A DNA stretch of 64,000 bases. Origin: Cladopsammia gracilis. Taxonomy: Eukaryota; Cnidaria; Anthozoa; Scleractinia; Dendrophylliidae. Position numbers and translations under genes: made by a program. The notes below the pieces were generated by a model. The model was not told the origin of the DNA and did no database searches. It saw only the letters and a program-made list of their open reading frames with translations. The stretch covers positions 900,001-964,000 of the forward strand of contig JAJGOT010000286.1 of assembly GCA_022457155.1 (NCBI GenBank). Direction: 5' to 3'. The first letter of the stretch is position 1; every line of letters begins with the position of its first letter. Below are positions 41,490-54,300 of this stretch, piece by piece.

Positions 41490-41648
41490 CTTCTGTTTCT
41501 GTTTTTCTGCCGTAAGGCCAAAATGCCAAAATGCCAAGACCTATCATTCATATAATGGCGCTTACACAGCCAAAAGATAGCAGATATGAGTACCCATAAA
41601 GAATGTCCGAGTGAGGACACCTGGGAGACCAATGTACAGGAAAAAAGC

Positions 41649-41711
41649 AACCTCGTTCCCAGGGCATTTTCCCGCCCCTCTCTCGAAGGGAAAAGCCCTG
41701 GGAACGAGGTT
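41649..41711. mobile_element. Minimal hairpin MITE, 63 bp
   Basis: AACCTCGTTCCCAGGGC and GCCCTGGGAACGAGGTT are perfect inverted ends; a second short pairing, TTTTCCC/GGGAAAA, lies within. Confidence 0.8.
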
Positions 41712-41865
41712 GGGAAAAAAGTAGAGAGGAAGTTACTGAGAGCCAAGTCTGCTGAGATTAAAGAAAGTTAAGTTTCGACCTCTGTGCAGTGTCCTAAATA
41801 TTCAAGTTAAACTGAGACAAGGGCTTAGCTCCTGATCGACTGAGAACAGTTGTTGACTTACCTTG

Positions 41866-41960
41866 GTGTCCTGTGACAAAGGTGGTGTCCTGTGACAAAG
41901 ATGGTTTCCTGTCGGACAAAGATGGTTTCCTGTGACAAAAATGGCGTCCTCTGACAAGGG
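41866..41960. repeat. VNTR of GGTGTCCTGTGACAAA type, about five copies
   Basis: Successive units of 18-20 bp: GGTGTCCTGTGACAAA, GGTTTCCTGTGACAAA and variants, the last GGCGTCCTCTGACAAG. Confidence 0.8.
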
Positions 41961-42967
41961 AACCAAAAAGGTACGACGAGCATCGATCTCCGTCACTTTT
42001 TTATGAAAGTCCCCCCCCCCCCCTCCCCACCGCCGGAAAAGAAGCAGGGAAGTCCAGACTACACGGAGCAGGACTGTTGACTCGGAGTTCAAGTCGATGA
42101 ATTTGACATGGAGACACGGCCTCCAAGTTCGTTTAAGGCGAGGGAACACCTGAATGCCATTTTTCCTCCACTTGACATGATTTTAATGGATATATCTCGT
42201 TCACGTTTCAAGCAACCCAAAAACGCTTAGCTCATGTGAATCTATGTTATGTGGCGTTTTTAAATGTTTGGGTGATTTTTGGGTTTGCTTGGGAGCAACC
42301 TGGGATGCTCTTGCGTGGGTATCAACTGTCTGATGGTGTTCCAAAAATCGTCAGTTCTTTCTTCTATCCGTTCTTTAAAATTCAGGTAAAACCCCGCCTT
42401 AATATCGAGAACGTAATGAAGGAATCTAGTTTTCACCCTATGTACCACTCGACGCAAAGGTGCCTGATAATGTTTTGGTGAAAAATCTAAACTTTATTTC
42501 AAAACAAACCGGTCAAAAATCTAAAATTATTTGCGAGGACAAAAGTTATTTTTTACTCCAAAATTCACCAATAAAAAATTTAAAACTCATTTTAAAACTT
42601 CGAGGATTCAACAATGGAAAATTTAGAACTCTAATTTTAAAACTTCGAGGACAACCATTCCAAACGTAGAAGGTTTTAACCTTAACATATTTAAAAACAT
42701 GTTAAACATTCATCGGATACGCAAATTTATTTATCTATACAAAGTAAATACGCTACCGATTTTCAAATACGAGCGTCAACGCTAAAGAAGACATCATATT
42801 TACGTTCACGGAATATTTCATCCTGTTCTAGGTAATCTAGCTGAGGATATTTTGGATCACCTGGCCTGTTTTCCTAGGCTTTGTTATCGTTTCTTCGCCT
42901 TCGTCTCTTTCAGCGATTTTTTCTTTCTATTTCAAGATAATGAAGGAAACTCTACCTCGAGCTCAAA

Positions 42968-43346
42968 CCAACAACAACAACAACAATAATCTTTATTAGT
43001 TAGTTATTACTACAACTCACAACACTGGCCTGCAGGTGGCAAAAGCTGATGTTGGCAGGCCAGTCAAATTAATTACGTGATTTTTATATAGAACTCGCTA
43101 CACACACTATATTTCTTAAAATAAAAAGAAAGGATCAAACAATAGAAACGAGAAGAAACAAAAATGAAAAACAAGTGATCGAAATAAAAGAAAGAGAATT
43201 ATGAAAATATTAATTAATTACTTTTTGATTTAACTTTAGAGATAATCTCGTCAATATTAATATAGGAATCTGATTCTTTAAGTATAGTCAAAAGTACATT
43301 CTTAATTTTGTTTTAGAAAATCCACTTCAAACTGACGGCAAAGAAT
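42968..43346 (-). mobile_element. 3' end of a second retroelement (LINE-like remnant)
   Basis: Minus strand: a short open stretch ending near 43218 (DEIISKVKSKSN then stop), about 200 bp of A+T-rich 3' sequence, AATAAAGATT and a (GTT)n tail at 42968-42990. The layout suggests a LINE-like 3' terminus; too little protein remains to classify it. Confidence 0.4.
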
Positions 43347-43460
43347 ATTAATACTAAGAGAATCAGCCATATTTGCACATAGGATCTGTGTAAAGACCTG
43401 TTATATCAAAGGAACAAAGCAAGCTAGTGAAAGTATGAATTCTATAAAGGTATAATATGA

Positions 43461-43477
43461 CCCCCCCCCCCCCCCCA
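43461..43477. repeat. Poly-C tract
   Basis: Run of C followed by CACCCGCC. A nearby GTTCGATTCC (43511) resembles a Pol III B box, but no A box was found. Confidence 0.6.
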
Positions 43478-43628
43478 CCCGCCTTTTCCTTGTGAGCAGA
43501 AGACCGAAGTTCGATTCCTCGCCAGTGAACGACATTTTCACACAATATGTTATATCGTGCTTTATACGTTCAAAGCAAGTTCCCGACCATAATCATGAAC
43601 ACACGATATATGGGTCATATATCGTGAT

Positions 43629-44113
43629 GTCAAAATTCAAGAAAAATCCCAAATTTTGAAAAACAAATGGTACCATGCAAAACAATGAAGTACTGCTGAA
43701 AAGGTTTCATTTGAATGGTCACCCCATAGGATTTCATCCACAGACTCAAAAGTTAGAACAAATGGTACCATGCAAAAGTACTGCTGAAGAGGTTTCATTT
43801 GAATGGTCACACCATAGGATTTCATCAACAGACTCAAAAGTTAGAACAAATGGTACCATGCAAAAGTACTGCTGAAGAGGTTTCGTTTGAATGGTCACAC
43901 CATAGGATTTCATAATCAGACTCAAAAGTTAGAACAAATGGTACCATGCAAAAGTACTGCTGAAGAGGTTTCATTTGAATGGTCACACCATAGGATTTCA
44001 TCAACAGACTCAAAAGTTAGAACAAATGGTACCATGCAAAAGTACTGCTGAAAAGGTTTCATTTGAATGGTCACACCATAGGATTTCATCAACAGACTCT
44101 GGGAGTGAAAGTG
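43629..44113 (-). mobile_element. TTAA MITE with at least four 88-bp units, minus orientation
   Basis: AGTTAGAACA starts at 43751, 43839, 43927 and 44015, exactly 88 bp apart. Each unit holds AAATGGTACCATGCAAAAGT and TTTGAATGGTCACACCATAG. The right end reads CTCTGGGAGTGAAAGTG followed by TTAA at 44114-44117. The left terminal repeat is missing, so the element is truncated there. Confidence 0.85.
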
Positions 44114-44137
44114 TTAATCAGCTTTCGGTCGCCTGCT

Positions 44138-44870
44138 TCACAGGCTAGATGGGATGAGACGCAAGTTTTGGATTGAATCGCCCTGCTTACTGACAGACTT
44201 GTGTAGTTTGGCCAAACGGGCTCGCACGTTTTTCGCTTGTTGTTGCAGCCTTGTTACTGTCCAAACCAAAGTACACAATGCTTTATCTCTTACCCAGATC
44301 CCACTCGTGCTTATACTGAGATCTCCCTTCCACCTGACCGTGGAAGACCTGGGTACGAGATTACACAAACTATAACAAAGGCAAACCCGTCGGCAAACCC
44401 ATAGCGACAAACCAATGAAGAGTGCCGGACTTTCGTAGACCCGGATCAGCAAAAATCTTGAAATAATAGGTAAAAACGGTTTGCAACGGGAGGCTACAAA
44501 GGAAAAATCACATTATCCGGGAACAACTCCTGTCATTTTTCGTTGGATTGCCAAACAGTGAAAAATTAGGTTGTCCCAGGCGTTCATAGAGTGGGGAGCG
44601 ACTGAAAAAATAGGAAAAATTGCGAGCGAAAAAGAAAGCGAGGAAACTTTCTTTCGCGCTATCCCCTCCGTCAGCAGCACGCGATATTTTCCCTTCGTGT
44701 GCCGACTATCTCTTGCTCCCCCACTACCTGAACTGATGCCTGAAACAGCTGGCTATGAAAATTGCATGTTGTTAGCCCAGCTGTGCAACAGACTCTTTGA
44801 GGGTGCGCGAGCGCGAAGCGCGAGACACGCGAGGGAGGCAAGGGATGCGCGACAGCAACTACTGCTCATA
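44138..44870. other. No gene recognised
   Basis: A minus-strand frame (about 44138-44330) ending QQAKNVRARLAKLHKSVSKQ has coiled-coil-like composition but no homology I recognise and no supporting exons. 44800-44850 is a short GCGCGAG-rich repeat. Confidence 0.3.
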
Positions 44871-44873
44871 GTT

Positions 44874-45690
44874 TTCATTTGAATGGTCACACTTTAGGAT
44901 TTCACACACAGACTGAAAAGTTAGAACCACCTAGTACAGCATAAACAGTACGGCAACAACGTACTGCTCAATAGCTTTCGATTGAATGGTCACACTTTAG
45001 GATCAAAAGTTACATGTAGAATCACTTTGTACAGCATAAAAAACAGCAGCACATGAAAGTACTACTCAGTAGCTTTCAGTTGAATGGTCACACTTTAGGA
45101 TTTCATCCACAGACTTCAAAAGTAAATACCATCTTGTGTAACAGCATAATATACGGTACCACGGGAAAATGCTGCTCCGTACATGTAGCTTTCACTTGAA
45201 TGGTCACACTGTTTAAGGCTGCTCCTTTTTTTAAGCCAACTGATCGTCGAGGACAATCAGCTTTTTAAAGATCTCTGGCTTGCAAAAAAAAAAACAAAGA
45301 TGTTATGGCATTTCTTATGGCCCGCAGACAGGTAACTACAGTGGAGAGCAATTCTAAAGAAAAGGAGACAAGAAAAGCTATATTCAACCTTGGGAATCCT
45401 GTGTAGGAAGCAGGCACCACAGTAAAGTTATGCTCAGTAGCTTTCAATAGAATGATCACACTAGGATTTCATCCACAGACCGGATCAAAAGTGAGAACCA
45501 CCTTGTACAGCATAATAAACAGTACCACAGGAAAGTACTGCTCAATAGCTTTCATTTGAATGGTCACACTTTAGGATTTCATCCACAGACTCAAAAGTTA
45601 GAACCACCTTGTACAGCATAATAAACAGAACCACAGGAAAGTACTGCTTTGTAGTTTTTATTTGAATTGTCACATTTTGGGTACTCCAGA
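44874..45690. repeat. Diverged tandem array, 106-bp unit, related to the 88-bp repeat
   Basis: Units contain GAACCACCTTGTACAGCATA, AGTACTGCTCAATAGC, GAATGGTCACACTTTAGG and ATTTCATCCACAGACT. The best pair (GAACCACC at 45495 and 45601) is 106 bp apart. The GAATGGTCACAC...CAGACT core is shared with the 88-bp family, but the TACAGCATAATAAACAG part is not. More eroded units are at 62990-63175. Confidence 0.7.
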
Positions 45691-46032
45691 CACACAGAGC
45701 CTCAGACGCTTCTGATTTTATTGGCTTGATTTATAGTCGGAAGAAAACGGGTTCAGTACGAAAGCGTTATATCTTCTAAAAACTACAAGTAACACATAAT
45801 GTAGCGTATTTTTTTTAAACCATCACAAACAGAGTTCTTCGAATCAAAGGTATGCTAACCTTTTTTCACAATAACGCGGTTGCAAGTTATATCTTAAAAT
45901 TTGTTCCCTGCAGACCTCTATAAATCATGATCAAACAAAATCAGTCGTTCAGTTAAGGTTTAGGTCTGATAACTCAATCACTTACTCATTAAAAATATAT
46001 AAAAAATATAAGAGTTTATACATATACAAATA

Positions 46033-46221
46033 CAGTGGAATTCCGCCTAACGGCCACCACGGGGTATACAGTCACCTCCGGCTTTGTTACGGCCACTTTC
46101 TTGTTAACCCGAAAGAAAACTGAGCTAAGTCATATAAACATATATGAGACCACGCTCGTTCATACTACCAGTGATGGTCCAGTGATGGCCCAGTGATGGC
46201 CGGATTAACGAGGTTCCACTT
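46033..46221. mobile_element. Tc1/mariner-like MITE, about 190 bp
   Basis: Flanked by TA. Left end CAGTGGAATTCCGCCTAACG; right end contains GGCCGGATTAACGAGGTTCC, an imperfect inverse. A short direct repeat CCAGTGATGG (three units) is near the right end. Confidence 0.65.
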
Positions 46222-46998
46222 TATATATACTTATTGTTTGTTTGTTTTTTCGGAGAGGGAGGGTGGGGGGGAGATGCTACTCTCGATCATACAGTTGCAC
46301 TGGCCTTCTTGTAGGAAATGCGTGGCAAGAATTATTCGCGTTTTTCGCGATTAGAAAAACAAGAAAAAAGAGTTAATTAATATGTGACTACAAAAATAAT
46401 AACCCAATTTGTACATGCGTTGTCAAAGCGAAACAACCCCCTTTCCCCTCCCCCTCTCATGCAATCGATAAATTTATCGACGCGGGAGTGAATCCAAATT
46501 AAATATTTTTACACTTAAAAATTTATTGAAAATAAAATTCTAAGTGTCGACATTACGTTATATAATTCTCAATAAGTGTCCGACCTCCTTCTGAGCTATA
46601 GAACGTAGACTCTACCGTGTTGCTTTCGTTCGCTTCTCGCGCATGGAAATGAAAAGTAAACAACTGCTACGTTTAACCGCGGTCAAACGAGAGAAATTTG
46701 CAAAAGTTAAGTAAAGTACTTAAAAGTTAAGGTTGTCATTTTCACTGTTTAAAGTTTAATATATTGCCAATACACTGTCAATTTACCAAACTTTTTGAAA
46801 GTTTACTAAAAACGTTCTAGGCGTTTAAAAACTGTGAACTGCAGAATTGTCGGCACCATTTGCCAACATAATTTTAATCAGGCGCAAAGAGTTTTGGTCA
46901 GTTTACAACGGAAAAAAGTTCATCATTTTGAGAAAAATTAAAAGAAAGTAAAGTCAACTATTTTTTTAATACATCCTTGCCCATATTTCCATTTAATA

Positions 46999-47455
46999 TT
47001 AAAGGGGCTATGTCGCTAGGTGAGTCTGCGCAATGAGTTCCTGTCATGTGACGTCACCTGACGTCACGCATGTCAAATTTCTTTTGTTCCCTCCCGGATC
47101 GCGGCAAGTTTTATCGCGCTTGCACTCGTGTCGAACCACGCGAGGTAAACAAACACACGATCGATCGATTTCGCTTTTAAATTCCTCCCCAACTTCCACC
47201 ACTACTGGAAGACATCAAATTTTTCGAAGGTACGACTAACAAATCGCAGAAATAATTTACCAAAAATCTAGCCAAGTAAATACTCTAACTAATTTGTAAA
47301 CTTGACATCTATCCTTCCACGCAATACGACGGGATAGAACGGATTGCAGCGAATTCGACAGTAATGGCCGCCAACTTGATAAAAAGCCACCGGACGTTTT
47401 TCAAGTTGTTAGTACCCAGTACTCACCCGCCATCCTCGCGATATAGCCCCTTTAA
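46999..47455. mobile_element. MITE downstream of the TGF-beta ligand gene
   Basis: TTAAAGGGGCTATGTCGC and the inverse GCGATATAGCCCCTTTAA. About 460 bp. It contains TGTGACGTCACCTGACGTCA. It lies 105 bp past the ligand's stop codon and so probably within its 3' UTR. Confidence 0.75.
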
Positions 47456-47559
47456 ATAAAATCCTACTAAATGAAACGAAAAACGCCTCGGACGTTTGAC
47501 CGCGGTGGACTGCTACGCAGGCTGAAGCGACTAAGGTTTAGCATTTCCGTCTGCCATTA

Positions 47560-48338
47560 TCAAATTATGCAATGGCACGATAACACGCTTAATGGCATCT
47601 TTACTACATCAAGCTTAATATTTTCGATTTTTTCGTATTCACTGAACAGATCAAAGAAAATAATAGTCTGCGGGAGAGCCATTCTTTCTGGTGAGCAGCA
47701 TGGCTTTTGAAATTGGTTGGCATTTATTAAAGCTTGGGCTCGTTCCGAATTGCTGAAGAACAGGGAGTTTTTAGGGCAAACTCCCACACACACAGAGGTG
47801 TTCAACCTTTTTGGGGAGATGATAAAATTCCAACCGATGCGTTCAAAATCGATGACTAACTTGTGTCGGCGGCAACAATTACTTGGTTCTGTTATGGTGT
47901 TGCATTCATCGGAATGAGATGCTCTTCTTTTTCTGTTAACATGTCTCATTTTTTCGGTGTTGACTGCCAGAAAAGGTTGCATTGGTTCCGTGGTACCATT
48001 GATACCACCGACCTCAAGTTCTTTTCTTCCGTTTATTGCAATTCGCAAGCTTAGGTCAAAGGCTGGATGCAATGAGAACCATTCTTTTGTCACAAAACTC
48101 ACATCAATTGAGTACCACCCAGTTGTGTTTAACTGCTGCGAATGAAAATGCTCTTTTGCATGCATTTCTTTTCCGTTTGATTCGTATCCTCTATAAAGGC
48201 CCAATTCGTGCATTCCGTTCTCAGTTCCTCCAACTGATTTAGCTGCCTCGGTAATGGAGACCCACAAAGTTGCTGATTTGATCTCAAGTCTCTTGCATTC
48301 TGAATTCGACTTGAATAAATAGTTCTTTCCTTTATCGG
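47560..48338 (-). CDS. TGF-beta ligand exon 2 (propeptide end and mature domain)
   Basis: Acceptor GCCTCTATAG above 48338; its first two bases complete Ala104, and the exon then encodes 258 residues to TGA at 47560-47562. It includes NYLFKSNSECKRLEIKSATL, the RKRR cleavage site and the cystine-knot domain. Confidence 0.93.
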
Positions 48339-51300
48339 CTATAGAGGCAAATGAAATAACACATATTTAAGATAGCAGTTGTGGAAACCAAGCAGTTCAG
48401 TGAAATATCACTCACGTATCGAGTTTTAAAAAGCGAGCAGACAATTTTAGAGATCGAATACCAGTATTGAGTAATCACAGATTCATAAGAGCGTAGCACA
48501 GATGTAGTACTTTAATAAATCTGACTGAAATCACTAACCATAGGCCACACAAGAACTTCCCTTTAACCTTCGTACGCCATATTATTTCTTTACACAAATG
48601 TGTCCCTAGTTTTCCAGCTGGCGACGAAATCACAATAAGGATTGAAGATGCTTCAACGAGTACCGTTATTTAAAGATCAAGATGGGGACATTTTGGTTAT
48701 TTTGTGCGTGTTTTTTTCGGAGGTAGAAGAGACGGATGTGAAATATCGAGAATAAGGATTCGAGATGCTCAGATTTACGAGGTTTTTCTACTTTTACCGT
48801 TCAAATGACATTTGATAGGTTATTCAACAGCAAATGTTGCATTCCGCGACAAAATGTTAGGCATTCTGTGCCACCGATAGGAGTGTGAAATTCAGTCACA
48901 CCACAGGTAGCCCAAGCTCAAGTGATGTTTACACGTTGAAATTTGAACGTCGTGGTTTACTATTGCGCAATAGCGAAATTATAAGGATTTGTATGGGGAA
49001 AATTCACTTCGAATTTGAGCGTAAAATTAGGAACGATATTTGAATAAAACTGGCTCACCTGAACTTCTTTGTGTGTTTACTTGTGTCTTGAGTGGTTTTT
49101 GGGTCGATTCGAATAAGCGATTCCAGCGGGAGGAAGAAAACAGTGGAACTAAAACTCGCTGGAATCGCTTCGAATCGACCCAAAAACCACTCGAGACACA
49201 AGTAAACACACAAAGAAGTTCAGGTGAGCCAGTTTTATTCAAATATCGTTCCTAATTTTACGCTCAAATTCGAAATGAATTTTCCCCATACAAATCCTTA
49301 TAATTTCGCTATTACGCAACAGTTACCCACGACGTTCAATTTTCAACGTGTAAACATTACTTGAATTTGGGTTACCTGTGGTCACACTCCAAAGACACAA
49401 TAATGAATTTCCAAGAGATTGAAAGCCCTCAGAAAGGTATTAATTCTTGGTTTGCATATGATGTCATAAAAAATTCAAAAATCTAAACTATATAACCTAC
49501 AAAGAAGTTTCTAACTTGGTATGTAGATACCAGTGTGGATTTGGTCGGGAATCAATAAACTAAATATTCAAAGCGAGTACAGAAAAATTGGTAGCTTCAA
49601 TCAACGTCTCAGCGTATTCTAGAGTGATGGTGCAATGTGTGTCACGCAAAATTCGCTGGGGGGAGGGGTGCGTGATTCTTTTAAAATAAACCATGAAACT
49701 TTCTTACGCATGCGCTTGGATATAGGCTACTTGGAGCCTCTTGTCTGAAATAGCCTGACGCATTGCGTGACACATTTAAAAGCAAAACATCGTTAAAACC
49801 TGAAACTTTTTCTGAAGGATTTTAACACTGGTATCCACATGTCTGTGTTAGAGACAGCTTTGTAGGATGTATAGTTTAGATTTTTGAATTTTTATGATGT
49901 TATGTGCAAAAATTTATTTTACGATGTTAAACATTTCAATTGGAGGTTTGGTGTCTCTGCTTTCGCCGGTAATTTAAAGCAAGGGATTAGAATGTGCCTT
50001 GGTGTACGTGTGCAATCGAGAGTCCAGCGCCAAATGCAATACCAAGAGCTCGGGCGACCAAAACTACAACAGCAACCCGAAGAGCCCCGTCAACCACTGT
50101 TACTACAACGGAAACTTCATGAGCAAGGACAGGGTACATATCAGGTTCCTGCTTCGACTGTCGGTGCTAATGGCGAGATCCATTCTGAGCTGAAGGGTTT
50201 AACAGATATGCTGAGACAGCTCATACATGTGAACACAATCCAATCTCAAAGGGTTTTGTATCCACTAATGCAACCGGCTCCACCGGGGCTTGCTAATCGT
50301 AATTCGCAGTTTGGCTACCCACCCATTCAAGTACGTGCGGCTGTTTAGAATGCTGTCGCATATTTTTTCGTAGTTTTAAATTGGGTGTGCCTGTTGTGTT
50401 TGTTTATTTTATTTTATTTTTCCTTCTTAATTTAGTTATTTTAATTATAATTTCTGTCATCTTATTTTAGTTGCGGTAGTTGACTTTACTCATTATTATT
50501 TTCCTGGCTGTTTAAGGGGTATTTCGTTTAAACCTTTCGTGTTTCCTTGTGTGGAGGTTTTGGTCTTCAAAATGTTCGGTAGTAAATTTCTGAGATTTTG
50601 TAGTTGGAATATTGAGGGACTTACAGTAAAATTAGATAATGAGGCCTTTCTTTCTGAGATAGCAAATTTTGATTTTGTTTCTCTTGTCGAAACTTGGTTG
50701 TCATTTGACCACAATGACCTCAATATTGAAGGGTTCTATTGTTATTCGAAATGTCGGAGATTATGCCGGAATTCTCGTAGAAGTTCTGGTGGTATAACGA
50801 TTTTGGTCAAATCATCTATAAGAAAAGGAGTTAAATTTCTAGATAAGGAGAGCTGCGAGGACTTTGTATGGTGGAAATTAGACAAACATTTTTTTGGTCT
50901 GAAACGTGACATTTTTGTTTGTAGTGTTTACATCCCACCGCAGAATTCGTCTAGGGAGAGAAGACTTGATAAAGATCATTTTGACGCTTTACAAGAAAGT
51001 ATGTACAGTTTTGCCAGTGATGGTGAAATTATTTTGTGCGGTGACTTTAACGCAAGAATGGGTGATTTGACAGATTATGTAGACGATGATTCTTTTTTTG
51101 GTTCAGTTGCCGGGATTGTAGAGCCGCGAATCTCTAGGGATGATCATATTAATGCGTATGGTAGGTCGCTCTCTGAGTTATGTGTTGGTAATAACTTAGT
51201 TACGTTGAATGGAAGAACAAAGGGCGATTATATCGGCCAGTTTTCTTGTCACACCTACAACGGGGCGAGTATTGTTGATTACGCGATTGTTTCTCATGAT

Positions 51301-54300
51301 TTGTTTCCTCGTGTAAATCATTTTACAGTCTCACAAATAACAGAATTTTCTCATCACTGTTTTCTCTCCTTTGTTTTGGAGGCCAAAGTGTCTATATCTA
51401 AGAAGGGGGGCATGGAAACCCACCCCCCTCCTTTAGTTTTTTTGTGGAATGACAATTTAAAAGACGAATTTATCGAAACTATTAGTTCTGAGAAAGTTCA
51501 GTCTCAACTATGTAATCTATTTGACAACTTAGAAGGCTCGGAGGAAGAAATTGATATAGATTCTTTGGTATCCGATTTCACTGATATTGTAGTTTGTGCC
51601 TCAAAAAAGGTGATTCCTGTTAAAAACAGAAAAAAGAACAAAAGGAACAAACATAATACGGTGCAGAAGCAAAAGTGGTTCGACAAAAGCTGCTATGACC
51701 TTAGGAAGGAAGTAAAAAATTTGGGTAACTTATTGCTGCCCGCACAGGGCAGCCATCCTAATTCTGTTCTGATACTCGACCTTGCGATTAATTACTGATG
51801 GAAAGGTGGAAAGATGTTTGTTAGCAGTACCCAGTCCCCTCCGCGTGAATGTAGCTAGAGGGTGGTATTTCTATTGTCGATGTACCCATCCGTCTGTAAG
51901 CACGATGTTCTGTTGTGCTTTGTGCTTAGCCTGCAGGCTATGTTGTGCTGGATTACCGAGTAATGGAAAGAAAATGTCCTTTAAGAAGATTTTTATTTCT
52001 TTAAAGAGGTGGTAAGTACGGAAATCTTTCCGTTGACTGTGAATTTAGGCAAGTACTAGAATGAACTGCTACCGTGGTCCGTGGTCCCGAAGTGTTTGAC
52101 TGTGAATGTAGGTTCGTTGAGAATTTATGTTTTTAAAACGATGAATGCTCACCGTTTTAGATTTTTCCACCGTTTTATATTTTTCGCTTGACATGCTTAA
52201 AGAACGAGAAATACACACAATGCTTTTGTTTCGTTCTGGAGGTCATTTACAGTTGTTATGTAAACCTGGCGGTACCAATCAATGAAAATCAATCATTGAT
52301 TGCCAATCAATACAATCAATAATAATCAATAATAATCCATTGATTGATATTGATTGGTTCAACCAATCAATAAAAATCGATACTCACTCACCCAGACTCC
52401 TTAATTGCTATTGATTTTTATTGATTTTTATAGATAATCAATAACTGATCGTGCAATGTAAAAACCCGCGTTTCAAGGCATTTGAGATCAGATTTGGCGA
52501 CTGTTACCTTGATTCCCCGGCGGCCTCAACGGAAGATGTCAAAGCAATTAGAGGTCGCAATAGCCATATTTTGTGTCGTAAAAGGATACCACCAGAGTCC
52601 TTTTCACGTGAACGAAGGAGAAATGTTTTCCATTAGTAAAAAGAGGGGAGAACGCGGAAACGAGTTCAAGGTTCTGAATGATCGGGGGCAGCTTGGCCAC
52701 CTCTCTCTTATTTTTTCTTCTCTTTCAGTTACACGGGAAAAGGTTGGTCAATTTTCGCACGTTCAGGTTGCATAGAACTGAATTCATTAAGTGATAAAAT
52801 CAAAGCCTTTCTATGTGAAGGACTTAGCATTTTTTTCCAGATTGAAAAAGTAAATGCTTATTTTACTACTTGTTAAGTTTTAATGTTGTGCTGTCAAACG
52901 ATACATGTAAGGCATGTTTGAGAAACGTTTATCTTTTACTAGACTGCATTGACTAGCTAGAATGCTTAAGAATTTAAATAAACTTACGACAAATAGCAAA
53001 CGTCAACTTGTCGTTTGCAGAGAATTAGATTAAGCTTCGCGTATAACGCAAACATGAAATGTAAGCTTGTCGTCTGCCGTTTGTCGTCCTATAGTGTATA
53101 AAAGCAGGACTCGTCGCGTACAAATACGGCGGCTGCCGTGACTATCCCTGCCGTTCACGGGTAAAAATTACGCAATGCTTAATCTCTCTAATGAGGTAGT
53201 TATAAACCCATTAAAAACCATCGCGTGAACGGCAAACGGGAAATGTAAACTTGCCGACTCTGCCACTTGCCGTTACAAAATATGTGAAAGCAGGTCTTCT
53301 CGCGTTGAAAACGGCAGCTACCTTGACCATCTGTGCCGTTCTCGTTCCGTTCTTTCTCTGTCCACCTTGCGGACACTTCGCCACGACAGACATCCTGTTA
53401 TCCCGGCAAATATAACTTCACGGTGCTAAAAATGTAACCCCCTCTATAATACGAACACTAAATCGTGTCTGTCTGCGGGCCGGATCGATATACAATTAAA
53501 TAGGTAATAAAATGTTGTTGTTCAGTTAATTTTGTTGTTGTATTATAAATTTATTTATTCTTTTTACAAAAGCGAACTTGTGTCACAAATCAGAACAAGT
53601 ACGCTTTATTAGGGCGTTTATTGGAATCATAAACGGAGATTTTAGTTTTCAATGAAAATCAATATTAATCAATAGAAATCAATGATAATCAATGAAAATC
53701 GATACTCACTCAACTCCAATGCATTGATTTTTATTGATTTCCAATACCAATCAATTAATTGGTATTGATTATTATTGATTGTTATTGATTATATTGATTA
53801 TTGCTTTTCATTGATTGGTACCGCCGGGTGTAAATAATGGACTGCGGACCGCGGTAGCAGTCTTGATTTATGTCGCTGAAAATGGCCCGGGTATTCTGCA
53901 ATTGGACAATTTCGTCGATGCGATAACTTATAACGGTGTTTTGCTTTTGAGAGTAATCTAATAGATATTTGAATAAAACTTTAAACTGAGAGAATTTGCT
54001 GTCCTTTTTCCTGTGTTTGTTTATATTTCAAGAATTGGTCTGGATTTGCATTTCGCAGCTCTAATTTCCCTCGCATTGCAAAATCCAAAATGTCTGCGTA
54101 ATTTTTCATATTTTGACTTTCAAGTTAGTTTTTCAGGCTATTTTTCACGCTATTTTTCATACGCAACTGATATTCAAAAATCGTTCACACTAATTATTAA
54201 TTCTAGACTGGAGAGATGTTGTTTTTCAATTATTCGTGTACACATTGCCAGGTTTATTATCGTTAGTCGATTCGCGTTGATTTGTTTAAAAACTGAGAAA

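Noticed and set aside
43505..43525. B-box-like GTTCGATTCC as part of a tRNA gene
   Set aside because: No A box or cloverleaf could be formed upstream within tRNA length.
44138..44452. 104-codon minus frame with coiled-coil-like end
   Set aside because: Low complexity, no recognisable family and no adjacent exons.
49027..49255. Matching 71-codon ORFs on both strands
   Set aside because: They are the two arms of one palindrome read on opposite strands, not genes.
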